Shown here one piece after another: positions 42,412 to 50,641 of a stretch of DNA of 64,000 nucleotides (positions are counted from its first letter, which is position 1; each line of letters opens with the position of its first letter). The notes below the pieces were generated by a model, which had not been told where the DNA came from, made no database searches, and saw only the letters and a program-made list of their open reading frames with translations. The DNA is taken from the NCBI GenBank assembly GCA_016783455.1, contig JADHWN010000003.1, positions 1 to 64,000 of the forward strand, given 5' to 3'. The position numbers and the translations under genes are program-made. This stretch comes from Candidatus Bathyarchaeota archaeon (lineage in GTDB: Archaea > Thermoproteota > Bathyarchaeia > TCS64).

Positions 42412-43686
42412 TCACTCCCCGGCTCCCCCCCGCTTGTACCTAGAATCCAACCTGACGAGGCTCTGACCCCCCACGGTCGCGACCTCGATGACCCCCTCCC
42501 CCTCCAGCCTCCTTATCATCCTCCAGAGGCTCGTCCGGGGGATATCAAAGCGGTCCCTGACCTCGGCCGCGAAGGTCTCCCCCCTGTTCTGGGCCAGGAA
42601 CCTGATCACCTCCTTATCATCCATCCGGAGGTTGGGATGCTCCCTGAAGAGCCTGTCGAGGTCGAAACTCACCGCTTGCACCTCGGGTGCTTTCTTCGGT
42701 CTCCCCATCAACATGTAGGCAGCACCAACCCCCCCAGCTGCGACTACGAGGCCGGCATAGAGAAGCATGTTGGAGCCAGAGCTCTTCCTCGTGGCGCTCT
42801 CCGCTAGGTCCTGGGCCTCCTCAGCCAGTTCAAGGGCCTCGGTGTAGTCCCCCAGAGCGTAGGAGCTCTCCGCCTCCCCAAGCTTATCCTGAGCCGCCGC
42901 AAGGCCCTCCGTCCGTTCATCCTCGTCCGCGTCAGAGATAGCAGAGATGGCGTTATCAATGGCCACGGAGGCCGCGGACGCATCTGCTGCGGTGTCTTCG
43001 GCGCTGCTCTTGGCCTGCGCTGCCAGCTGTTCCGCCCCAGCGTACTGCCCCGCATCGTAGGCCGAGTATGCTCTCTCGAGGAGGTCGTCCGCGTCAGGGG
43101 TGATGACTCCGGTCGCTTGGATAGCCTCGATAGTGTCCTCTGCATCGTTGATGATGGCCAGAGCGTGCTCCCTTGAGCCCACCACCCCGACGGTGTACGA
43201 GATCTCAAGATCCCCGAGGGGCATCGTGAGGAGGACCCTCCCGGCGAGGCTCCCCATCTCCAGGGGTACGTCACTCAGGGAGATGATCGTCGACCCCTCG
43301 GGGAGCAGTATCGTGGAGTTGATCGGGGTGCTCACAGCGAAAGTCCATATCTGCCCGGCTTTCCCCGTGAGATCGGTGGTCTCGTACCAGATGCTCGCTG
43401 AGATCGCAGCCAGGGTGTCGATGGTGAGCCCGTCCCCGGTGGGGGTGGAGTCGAGGATCAGCAGGTCCTGATCCAGTATCAGCAGGTTCTGGTACAGGGA
43501 CCCGGGGAGGGAGACGTTCACCCTGACCATCGTGGGGTCGACGTCAACGGTGTAGTCTACGACCACGTACCCGTCGTCATACACGGTGAAGGAGAGATCG
43601 TTTGGTGAGTAGTACTCCTGACCCACTGCGAGAGTCGTGGATGCGATCAGGCTCAACAATATTAAAACTGAAAGGGTCTTTCTCAT
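42412..43686 (-). CDS. Membrane-anchored winged-helix regulator with secreted sensor domain
   Basis: 424 residues. A signal peptide (about 1-22) leads to a beta-rich extracellular part to about residue 175. A helical segment with alternating Ala-rich repeats (AYDAGQYAGAEQLAAQAKSS and SYALGDYTEALELAEEAQD, about 195-300) follows, then one TM (about 306-328). The cytoplasmic C-terminus carries a MarR-like winged helix: MDDKEVIRFLAQNRGETFA and FDIPRTSLWRMIRRLEGEG (about 355-415). Related membrane HTH proteins exist in Euryarchaeota. The topology predicts a one-component sensor of the cell surface. A TATA-like element lies 40-50 bases upstream. Confidence 0.85.
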   Translation of the reverse strand: MRKTLSVLILLSLIASTTLAVGQEYYSPNDLSFTVYDDGYVVVDYTVDVDPTMVRVNVSLPGSLYQNLLILDQDLLILDSTPTGDGLTIDTLAAISASIWYETTDLTGKAGQIWTFAVSTPINSTILLPEGSTIISLSDVPLEMGSLAGRVLLTMPLGDLEISYTVGVVGSREHALAIINDAEDTIEAIQATGVITPDADDLLERAYSAYDAGQYAGAEQLAAQAKSSAEDTAADASAASVAIDNAISAISDADEDERTEGLAAAQDKLGEAESSYALGDYTEALELAEEAQDLAESATRKSSGSNMLLYAGLVVAAGGVGAAYMLMGRPKKAPEVQAVSFDLDRLFREHPNLRMDDKEVIRFLAQNRGETFAAEVRDRFDIPRTSLWRMIRRLEGEGVIEVATVGGQSLVRLDSRYKRGGAGE

Positions 43687-43724
43687 GACTGATCTTCCCC
43701 TTATCCCCTATACAATGTAACCTT

Positions 43725-43736
43725 TTTTAATAAAAA
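43725..43736 (-). promoter_or_regulatory. TATA-like element of the membrane regulator gene
   Basis: On the minus strand TTTTTATTAAAA lies about 40-50 bases upstream of the ATG at 43686. Confidence 0.5.
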
Positions 43737-43778
43737 CTGTGAATTTCTAACCCATCTTATTGGTCCCGTCTATTACCC

Positions 43779-44423
43779 TTAACTGAAAAAACGGAGCTTC
43801 TCCTCGAACTCATCGAGATCACATACTGTGTGCTCTCCTGATGATCTCCCCTGCCTGTCAAGGAAGAACGAGTGGATCCCGAGCTTCCTCGGTTCCTCGT
43901 AGTCGAACTTGAGGCTGTCCCCGACATGGGCCATCGAGGAAGGGTTCACGCCCATCTCTCTACAGATCCTGCCATAGAAGCTGTCAGTCTTCTTCACCGT
44001 CTTCAGGTCGGAGGGGGCTGAGTAGACCTTGGAAAACACGTCGGGGAGCTTCGTGAGCTGCACCTCGAGGAACTCCCGAATGGTGTTGGAGGACACGATG
44101 AGGGTGTACTCCCCGCTCATGCTCTCCAACACCCGGGGCACCTCACCGTAGACGCGGCAGGCATCCTCGCGCTGCCTGAGCAGTTCTCGCCAGTCGTCAT
44201 CTAGCCCGAGCCGCTTGAACCAGTAGTCTATGTCGTACCACTCAGGGCGGTCCTCCCCGACCTGGGCGTATTCCCCCAGGACCTTCGCTCGGGCCCTTTC
44301 CATGTCCAGCCCGTGCTTCTCCCCGTAGAGCCGGGGTATATCCGTCTCCCAGATGAGGTTGCTGTAGCTGTTGTCGATGAGGGTGCCCTCCATGTCGAAG
44401 CTGACGACCTCGATGCCCGCCAT
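43779..44423 (-). CDS. HAD-superfamily hydrolase
   Basis: 214 residues. Motif I is FDMEGTLID (the second Asp of DxD is replaced by Glu), motif II is VSSN, motif III Lys is in VKKTDSFY and motif IV is HVGDSLKFD. An alpha-helical cap inserts after motif I. The DxE form of motif I departs from the DxD of phosphatases; it could lower phosphatase activity or fit another chemistry. Substrate unknown. Confidence 0.87.
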   Translation of the reverse strand: MAGIEVVSFDMEGTLIDNSYSNLIWETDIPRLYGEKHGLDMERARAKVLGEYAQVGEDRPEWYDIDYWFKRLGLDDDWRELLRQREDACRVYGEVPRVLESMSGEYTLIVSSNTIREFLEVQLTKLPDVFSKVYSAPSDLKTVKKTDSFYGRICREMGVNPSSMAHVGDSLKFDYEEPRKLGIHSFFLDRQGRSSGEHTVCDLDEFEEKLRFFS

Positions 44424-44505
44424 ACCTCTCCTATTGCTAGATGGGTGGATAAATGTTAGACAGGAACTTTGTCGCTGTTGGGAGATGTGATTGTAACCGG
44501 GATGC

Positions 44506-44862
44506 TTACTCTGAGGGGGCTTCGAAGAAGTTCATTATGAGCAGGGCGAGCCTCTCCCGGCCGGTGTTCGTGAACCGGTGGTTTGCGCCCTTCCCTACGG
44601 CGACTATGCTGCCCTCCCCCACATCCTCGACGACCCCTTTCCCCTCGACCCTGCACGTTCCCCGTATGACGACGGCGATGTGCTCCCTGTCGTGGGCGTG
44701 TAGGTCCGTGTGCCCCCCGGGCTCTATCCTGAAGATCCTACTGGAGAATGGGCCCATGTTGTCCCTCTTCTGGACGACCCAGACGTTGTTGACGCCCCTG
44801 AAGCCCTCCTCATTCACCTGTTCCCCGGGCTCCTCGGCCAGCTTCCTGATCCTGAGACTCAT
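44506..44862 (-). CDS. Cupin-domain protein
   Basis: 118 residues. GGHTDLHAHDREHIAVVIRG and GANHRFTNTGRERLALLIM are the two cupin boxes, giving three His and a Glu as probable metal ligands. It has no fused domain. ATG 44862 is the only start that preserves the N-terminal strands. Substrate unknown. Confidence 0.85.
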   Translation of the reverse strand: MSLRIRKLAEEPGEQVNEEGFRGVNNVWVVQKRDNMGPFSSRIFRIEPGGHTDLHAHDREHIAVVIRGTCRVEGKGVVEDVGEGSIVAVGKGANHRFTNTGRERLALLIMNFFEAPSE

Positions 44863-44922
44863 CTATGCACCTTACTGAATCTTTAATACGGCTTCCACAT
44901 AAGCCTAACCCGTGAAAGTCCC

Positions 44923-46092
44923 TTGAGCCTCAGGATAGGGACCAGCGGCTGGTACTACGACGAGTGGGTCGGCCCCTTCTACGACAGGAAGAAGGGGATG
45001 TTCACCGCCTACACGAAGGTCTTCGACACGGCCGAGGTGAACAGCACCTTCTACGCCTATCCGAGGCCCCAGACCGTCGAGGGCTGGGAGAGAAACTCAC
45101 CGGACGGCTTCACGTTCGCCCTCAAGCTCCCTAAGGTCATCACCCACGACAAGTGGCTGGACCTCGGCGAGGGGGTCGAGGGGGACACAGGGAGGTTCCT
45201 GAACCTTCTGCTTCCCCTGTACAGGACGGGGAAGTTGGGGCCCATCCTCATCCAGCTTAGGCCCAAGTTCAACTACGAGGAGCATGTCGGGAACCTCGAG
45301 AGCTACCTGGAGGTCCTCCCCTCGGAGTACGAGTGGGCCGTCGAGTTCAGGCACAAGTCATGGATGCGGCCGGAGACGTATGAGATACTCAGGAAGCACA
45401 ACGCGGCGTACACCATCGTGGACGAGTCCCTGCTCCCCCCTAGTATTCATGTCACAGCCGATTTCGCCTACGTGAGGTGGCACGGCCACGGCTCTCGGAT
45501 CTGGTACGACTACGATTACTCCGCATCCGAGCTGGATTCCTGGGTCCTGAGGGTCAATGAGACCACGAGGAGGGCGAAGAAGGTCTACGGCTACTTCAAC
45601 AACCACTACAGCGCCAACGCCGTGAAGAACGCAGTGGAGCTCCTGGAGATGCTCGACGCGGCTACGGCCGAGCAGTCGTCCTCCCTCCGGAAGATCGTGG
45701 AGCACAGGGCCCAGAAAGGGAGGCCCCGGGGCGTCCAGCCCTTGGAGGCGTTCAAGGTCGACGACGCCGATGTCAGCGTCGCGGACCACCTCATGAGGTT
45801 CACCGACGCCCCCCGGCTGTCACGGGGGGAGAAGATTGACGACAGCGAGCTCACAATTACCCTGAGCTCCGAGGACCGCATCCAGGCGGAGATCCGCAGC
45901 TACGTTGTGGACATCGATCTGGAGAGGAGGACCCTGAGGCACGACTGCGACGACTGGAGGAAGGGCGTCGACAGGAAGAGGCTCTGCAAGCACCTCGCGA
46001 AGCTCTTCCTGGAGCTGCCTCCGGGCCAGGCGAAACAGATCCTCGGGGACATGTGGGAGAACAGGGAGAGCTGGCGGTTCGAAGCCATTTAA
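44923..46092 (+). CDS. DUF72 protein with C-terminal SWIM-like zinc-finger
   Basis: 389 residues. The N-terminal RIGTSGWYYDEWVGPFY and NSTFYAYP begin a DUF72 (YecE-like) TIM-barrel of about 240 residues, with FNNHYSANAVKNA near its end. Beyond it, about 100 extra residues end in HDCDDWRKGVDRKRLCKH, which matches the SWIM zinc finger CxC-n-CxH with the first Cys replaced by His. DUF72 proteins have no firmly known function; SWIM domains bind nucleic acids or proteins. Start TTG 44923. Confidence 0.82.
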   Translation: MSLRIGTSGWYYDEWVGPFYDRKKGMFTAYTKVFDTAEVNSTFYAYPRPQTVEGWERNSPDGFTFALKLPKVITHDKWLDLGEGVEGDTGRFLNLLLPLYRTGKLGPILIQLRPKFNYEEHVGNLESYLEVLPSEYEWAVEFRHKSWMRPETYEILRKHNAAYTIVDESLLPPSIHVTADFAYVRWHGHGSRIWYDYDYSASELDSWVLRVNETTRRAKKVYGYFNNHYSANAVKNAVELLEMLDAATAEQSSSLRKIVEHRAQKGRPRGVQPLEAFKVDDADVSVADHLMRFTDAPRLSRGEKIDDSELTITLSSEDRIQAEIRSYVVDIDLERRTLRHDCDDWRKGVDRKRLCKHLAKLFLELPPGQAKQILGDMWENRESWRFEAI

Positions 46093-46116
46093 CGCCTTAT
46101 AACATGAGGAAGGGAC

Positions 46117-46704
46117 ATGGATGCAGGAGCGGTGCCGCTGGAGAGGTCGTTCTACCGAAGAGACACTGCTGTCGTAGCACAAGAGTTACTGGGGAAGACC
46201 ATCGTCAGAAGGCAAGATCAGCAGGTCCTGACGGGTAGGATCGTCGAGACGGAGGCCTACTATGGGGACAAGGATCCGGCCTCCAGGGCGTACAGGGGAC
46301 GCAAGAACTACAATTCCCCGATGTTCGATGATCCGGGGAGGCTCTTCGTCTACATGGTCCACAGCTGGTGGCTCCTGAACATCGCCGCTCACGAGCTGGG
46401 GGAGGTGGGGGCGGTGCTCATACGGGCCCTCGAGCCCATCGAGGGGATACCCGTCATGGAGGATAACCGGGGGGTCACGGACCTGCATAACCTCACGAGC
46501 GGCCCCGGGAAGCTAACGAAGGCGCTGAACGTGACCAAGGACCTCCACGGCCTCGACGTAACCGAGGGATCCGCTGAGCTCAAGATAGTTGACGAGGGCC
46601 CCGAGGATTTCCAGACGGCGACATCGCACAGGATAGGCGTCACAAGGGACCTCCCCCGGAAGCTGAGGTTCTATGTCAAGGGGAACCGCTTCGTCTCAAG
46701 GTGA
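46117..46704 (+). CDS. 3-methyladenine DNA glycosylase (AAG/MPG family)
   Basis: 195 residues. FYRRDTAVVAQELLGKTIV, the catalytic Glu in IVETEAYYGDKDPA, and the C-terminal RIGVTRDLPRKLRFYV match the AAG/MPG base-excision repair family. It removes alkylated and deaminated purines. The stretch usually reading YGMHFC is MVHSWWLLNI here. ATG 46117 follows GAGGAAGGGAC. It is probably co-transcribed with the DUF72-SWIM gene (24-base gap). Confidence 0.9.
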   Translation: MDAGAVPLERSFYRRDTAVVAQELLGKTIVRRQDQQVLTGRIVETEAYYGDKDPASRAYRGRKNYNSPMFDDPGRLFVYMVHSWWLLNIAAHELGEVGAVLIRALEPIEGIPVMEDNRGVTDLHNLTSGPGKLTKALNVTKDLHGLDVTEGSAELKIVDEGPEDFQTATSHRIGVTRDLPRKLRFYVKGNRFVSR

Positions 46705-46713
46705 GGTAAGCCC

Positions 46714-47541
46714 TCATCTCTCCAGTATCCCGACGTCCTGCTTCTTCAGGGCGACCTCGACCTTCTTCCTCTGATGACCCTTCAGCCCCCTGTCCAGGAC
46801 CGCTCCCTCGACCCCGTCCAGGGTCTTCTCCACCATCTGACCCACCAGCTCCGGCGTGAGTAGGTCAATCGCGTACTTGGCAGCCATGTGTCCGAAGGCT
46901 ATCTCCTGCTCCAGTACTGAGAACGTCGGACAGTAGTGGCCTCCGCCGAACCCGATACCCGTAGGTGCCCTTCCATCCTCCCTTATCCCCTCCAGGATCG
47001 CCCCGACGAGGTAGCCGCAGACGCTCTCATCCCTCCACTGTGTCTCGGTGCTCCCTACCTCGGCGAAGAACAGGGGAGTCCGAAACTGGGTAGGAGAGTG
47101 ATGGGTCGCCTCCAGGGAGACCTCGAAGCCCCTTGGGGGATCCTCCAGGGCCTTCATGAAGACGTGGCGCATTGGGTTCGCCAGGGTCGCCTGGAGCTCC
47201 CTCGTCTTCCCGCCGTACATCGCCTTCCCGAAGTTCCCTGTCGGGTGGAATGTGAGGGAGGGTTTCCCGCTTTGTGAGGCGTGCCTAGAAGCTACGACGT
47301 AATAGTCAATATTGTGAGCCTCAGCCAGGGCGTCGTAGTCGGTGGGGTATGGATCGGGCTCCTTAGGGTTCTTGTACCTCTCCTCCGGCACGATGAGGGG
47401 CTCTATCACGAAGAGGTAGACGTCGTCTAATCTCAGGATGTCCTGCCTCTCTGTCTCGGTGAACCCCAGGCTCCGGAACTGCCCGAGCATTGTCAGCCCC
47501 GCTGGGTCGGACGTCGACAGCGTGATGCCTGTGTTGCCCAA
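46714..47541 (-). CDS. dtdA: D-aminoacyl-tRNA deacylase DTD2
   Basis: 275 residues. VASRHASQSGKPSLTFHPTG, LEATHHSPTQF and IGFGGGHYCPTFS are diagnostic of the archaeal/plant DTD2 (GEK1) family, which hydrolyses D-aminoacyl-tRNA. The start is TTG 47541, because a canonical ATG is absent and the DPAG strand begins 12 residues in. It is convergent with the glycosylase and lies 1 kb from a ThrRS that lacks its own editing domain. Confidence 0.92.
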   Translation of the reverse strand: MGNTGITLSTSDPAGLTMLGQFRSLGFTETERQDILRLDDVYLFVIEPLIVPEERYKNPKEPDPYPTDYDALAEAHNIDYYVVASRHASQSGKPSLTFHPTGNFGKAMYGGKTRELQATLANPMRHVFMKALEDPPRGFEVSLEATHHSPTQFRTPLFFAEVGSTETQWRDESVCGYLVGAILEGIREDGRAPTGIGFGGGHYCPTFSVLEQEIAFGHMAAKYAIDLLTPELVGQMVEKTLDGVEGAVLDRGLKGHQRKKVEVALKKQDVGILER

Positions 47542-47618
47542 AATATCCCTCGCAGACGTTCATTAGGCGTACCGGGAGCAATTAACCCTTTTCTCCTGGC
47601 GAGATTATCTGAGCAACC

Positions 47619-47897
47619 CTACTTGGAGTCGGAGTCTGTGTATATCGCCAGGTAGGTGCCCTCCTGCCATTCGACCGTCTTATGGTGTAGGTCGATGTCC
47701 TGGATGATCCTCTGGAGGCAGACATTCTCCTTGAACGTTATGCCCTTGAAGCTGAACAGCAGCTTGCACCCGGAGGCCTCGACGCCCGGGATGGCCGTCT
47801 CCTCGTCCAGGATGACGGAGTTCTTTTCATCCCACTCCGATATCTCGCAGTTTACCAGGAGCCTCCGCCTGAGCTCCCTTGCGAACTCCAGTTCCAT
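47619..47897 (-). CDS. Hypothetical protein (92 residues)
   Basis: I do not recognise it. It starts with a helix (ELEFARELRRRLLVN) followed by a mixed alpha/beta part with two Cys at 42-60 and WQEGTYLAIYTDSDSK at the end. It is acidic and soluble-looking. It is divergent from the small zinc-finger gene at 48041, with a TATA-like CTTTTTTATT about 30-40 bases upstream. Coding bias supports a real gene. Confidence 0.6.
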   Translation of the reverse strand: MELEFARELRRRLLVNCEISEWDEKNSVILDEETAIPGVEASGCKLLFSFKGITFKENVCLQRIIQDIDLHHKTVEWQEGTYLAIYTDSDSK

Positions 47898-47987
47898 CGT
47901 CGGCGAGATTCAGTATCAGTCAAATCTGAATAAAAAAGTATCGTCGTCAAGCCGTCACGATGACCAAAACGGACGTTTTCTTCATTA

Positions 47988-47997
47988 GTTTTATACG
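47988..47997 (+). promoter_or_regulatory. TATA-like element of the CTG-start zinc-finger gene
   Basis: GTTTTATACG lies about 45-55 bases before the CTG codon at 48041, leaving a leader of about 20 bases that holds the SD. Confidence 0.45.
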
Positions 47998-48040
47998 TGA
48001 GCACTTGGATTCGTTTACGATAAAGGGCTGGTGAGGTCAT

Positions 48041-48247
48041 CTGGGGAAGATAAGCAAGGGAACCACGTGCTCAGTTGCCGGCTGCGATGATGACGCCGTC
48101 AGATCCGTCTCCCTCCCCAAGGCAAAGTCTGCGGGCTTGGACATCGAGGGGAAGAGGGCCTATCTCTGCAAGGATCACTACAAGGAGTTCAAGAAGGGGA
48201 GCAAGAAGGACAAGCAGATAGAGAAGTGGCGTCACGGCGTCGGCTAA
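48041..48247 (+). CDS. Small zinc-finger protein with probable CTG start
   Basis: 68 residues: LGKISKGTTCSVAGCDDDA at the start, YLCKDHYKEFKKGSKKDK further on. CSVAGC and LCKDHY give a C-x4-C...C-x2-H zinc site in a Lys-rich protein. It has no ATG, GTG or TTG: the frame upstream ends at a TGA (48032-48034), and GGTGA at 48030-48034 lies 6 bases before the CTG. Archaea have related small basic zinc proteins of unknown role, possibly ribosome-linked. It is absent from ordinary ATG/GTG/TTG gene calling. Confidence 0.65.
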   Translation: MGKISKGTTCSVAGCDDDAVRSVSLPKAKSAGLDIEGKRAYLCKDHYKEFKKGSKKDKQIEKWRHGVG

Positions 48248-48274
48248 GAATAAAATAGTATTGGTGGGAGTCCT

Positions 48275-49729
48275 CTACCCCACGAACTTGGGTCTCCCCT
48301 GGACACTCATCGGCAGGGGCAGAGGCCTGTATGGTTTCCCCCGGACCTGCTTCTTTATCTCCGACCCGAGTTCCTTCAGGGACATCTTATGGAGCTTGCC
48401 GTCGGATCTCACCCTCACGGGGACCTTCTCAGCGCCAACCTCCCTCTCGCCGAGGACGACGATGTAGGGTATCCACTCCTTCTCCGCATCCCTGATCTTC
48501 TTCTGCACCGTCTCCCCCCGGTCATCTACATCCGCCCTCACCTTGCCCCCGGAGAGCTTCTTGGCGTAGTCCATTGCGAGTTTCACATGGCCCTCGTTAA
48601 CCGGTATCATCCTGACCTGGGTCGGCGCCAGCCACAATGGCAGGGAAGGCCTCACGCCCTTCGCCATGCCCATGTGGGCCTTCTCCAGGAGGGCGTAGAT
48701 GTCCCTCTCGATGGCACCGCTCGGCGAGCAGTGGAGTATCAGCGGGTGCTTCTCGTGGCCGTCCTCCTCCATGAACGTGATGTCGTACCTCTCACCGTTC
48801 TCGACGTCTATCTGGTCGGTGGCCAGGGCCGAGGCCTTCCCGAGGGCGTCGATGAAGTTGAGCTCGTACTTGAGGACGAAGTAGAAGAACCTCTCCTTCC
48901 ACATCTCGACCAGGGCTGGCTTGCCATGCTGCTTCACCATGGACTGGATGAACCTCTTGTTCTTCTTGTAGAACTCCTCGGTCGTCCTGATCCCCAGCTC
49001 GAACTCGTCGTTCTCGAATCCTATCCCTCCCAGGGTATCCCTGACGAGCTTGTACCTGCGCTTGAACTCCTTCTTGGCCTGGGGCAGGTCCCTGCACATG
49101 GCGTGGACGTCGGGCATGGTGAATGTCCTGAGCCTCCTGAGGCCGACGAGCTCCCCTCTCTGCTCGCGCCTGAAGCTGTACTTGGTAAGCTCGTAGATCC
49201 GGAGTGGGAGGTCCCTGTAGCTGATGGTGGCGTCGTGGGCCATGAGGAACTGGCCGAAGCAAGCGGCGAACCGTAGGAAGTACTTGTCGTCGTCGTGCTC
49301 GATGGTGTACTGGCGGGCGGGGAACCTGTTCAGGTAGTTTGCCAGCGTCGGGTGGTTCATATTGTACATGATGGGGGTCTCCACCTCCATTCCCCCGTAG
49401 TCGTGGATCATGCCTGTGACGTAGTCCTCCAGCAGCGCCTTCATCATCCTGCCCTTCGGGTAGTACCTCATGTTCCCGGGGTCAGATGCGGGCTCGTAGT
49501 CGACGAGCTCCAGGCTCTTCATCAGCGTCACGTGGGGTGGGACCTGATTCACAGTTCTGTCCTTGTCCACCTCGTATCCGGAGAATGTCTGGAGGCCCTT
49601 GTACCCCTTGTAGTTGAACTCGTCCACGGGCACGAGGTCTCCCTCGAGCGTAAGGATGTGCCAGCTCGATCTTTGCTCCTCCTCGGCCTTCAGGGCCTCG
49701 GAGACTACCTCTTCCCTCTTCTCACTCAT
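48275..49729 (-). CDS. thrS: Threonyl-tRNA synthetase lacking the N-terminal editing domain
   Basis: 484 residues; class II synthetase. PPHVTLMKSLELVDYEPAS leads into motif 1, then CFGQFLMAHDATISYRDLP and ELTKYSFRREQRGELVGLRR (motif 2), FTMPDVHAM, LHCSPSGAIER and PLWLAPTQVRMIP (motif 3 region). The zinc ligands Cys, His and His are kept, and the C-terminal anticodon domain is present. Typical euryarchaeal ThrRS of about 620 residues carries a DTD-like editing domain of about 140 residues at the N-terminus; it is missing here, as in crenarchaeal ThrS-cat. Confidence 0.92.
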   Translation of the reverse strand: MSEKREEVVSEALKAEEEQRSSWHILTLEGDLVPVDEFNYKGYKGLQTFSGYEVDKDRTVNQVPPHVTLMKSLELVDYEPASDPGNMRYYPKGRMMKALLEDYVTGMIHDYGGMEVETPIMYNMNHPTLANYLNRFPARQYTIEHDDDKYFLRFAACFGQFLMAHDATISYRDLPLRIYELTKYSFRREQRGELVGLRRLRTFTMPDVHAMCRDLPQAKKEFKRRYKLVRDTLGGIGFENDEFELGIRTTEEFYKKNKRFIQSMVKQHGKPALVEMWKERFFYFVLKYELNFIDALGKASALATDQIDVENGERYDITFMEEDGHEKHPLILHCSPSGAIERDIYALLEKAHMGMAKGVRPSLPLWLAPTQVRMIPVNEGHVKLAMDYAKKLSGGKVRADVDDRGETVQKKIRDAEKEWIPYIVVLGEREVGAEKVPVRVRSDGKLHKMSLKELGSEIKKQVRGKPYRPLPLPMSVQGRPKFVG

Positions 49730-49921
49730 TTCGTTTCACCTGTTTGACAGTGACCCACCTATGATTACACGCAGCTTCCAGTCCATGTGGTTTCCAAGAA
49801 CGGAGAGGTTCGACTATGCGTATTCTTAGGGCCTCGCGGCCTAATCTGTTTGGCGGGCGTTCACCGCTACGTCCTCTCCTGTTCCCTGAGGCGTTCCCCC
49901 TCTTTTAACTTTTATGGGGAA

Positions 49922-50602
49922 CTACTTCTGGATTAAGTGAGCCTCCTCCACTTGAAGGCTCCCCCTGACCCCGTCCCATTCACGCTTGGCGCTCACTATC
50001 TCCAGCCTGCTCGTGAACCACGGGGCGTCGAGCACCAATGTCTCCATCTCACCCCCCTCACCGCAGACGTCGACACCGAACCTCTCGCTTAGAGACTTCA
50101 GCTCCTCGAGGGCATCCAAATCAAGAGTCCTGCCCAGCCACTTCTCACCCAGGCCCATGGCCGCGACGGCTGTAACGATGATAGTCATCCCGTTGACGAT
50201 CATCTCGCGTACCAGCTCAGAGCTTTCCCTCCCCCAGAGGGGGGCTACGTGCTCGATCTCCAACTCGCTGCAGATATCGTCTACTCGGCTCCTCTGGTAG
50301 CTTGATGCGATGGCACCAGTGACGAGGCCGTCAACGTTGAGCCCAGCTATGGCCGGTTTCAGGTCCTGAAGCTCCTCCTCCTTCACCCCGGAAGTGTCGA
50401 CGACGACGCTCTCAATCCCCATGGCCTGAGCGACAAGGGGAGCCAGGCCGATGTTCACCGTGTGGAACATCCAGCTGTCATCCCTCGCTGGGAGCATCGT
50501 CACAAGGTACGACACGTCGTGGCCCAATAGACTGGCTAGGTGGGCTGCGTAGGTGCTGTCCTTGCCCCCTGAGAAGAGCGCCGCTAGACGCAATGTGACC
50601 AA
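49922..50602 (-). CDS. dph6: Diphthine--ammonia ligase
   Basis: 226 residues. The ATP pyrophosphatase P-loop FSGGKDSTYAA is at residues 10-20 and the family signature GEGGEMETLVLDAPWF near residue 180. It amidates diphthine on elongation factor 2, the last step of diphthamide synthesis. No EF-2 or other dph gene is in the window. Start TTG 50602. The gene lies 39 bases after enolase on the same strand. Confidence 0.92.
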   Translation of the reverse strand: MVTLRLAALFSGGKDSTYAAHLASLLGHDVSYLVTMLPARDDSWMFHTVNIGLAPLVAQAMGIESVVVDTSGVKEEELQDLKPAIAGLNVDGLVTGAIASSYQRSRVDDICSELEIEHVAPLWGRESSELVREMIVNGMTIIVTAVAAMGLGEKWLGRTLDLDALEELKSLSERFGVDVCGEGGEMETLVLDAPWFTSRLEIVSAKREWDGVRGSLQVEEAHLIQK

Positions 50603-50641
50603 GGGGATGGGTTGAGGATGGGGCGTTATAACATGTTCGCT

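Noticed and set aside
49740..49921. tRNA-like GGTTCGA in the gap before thrS
   Set aside because: No acceptor or anticodon stem can be drawn around it. No tRNA was found anywhere in the window.
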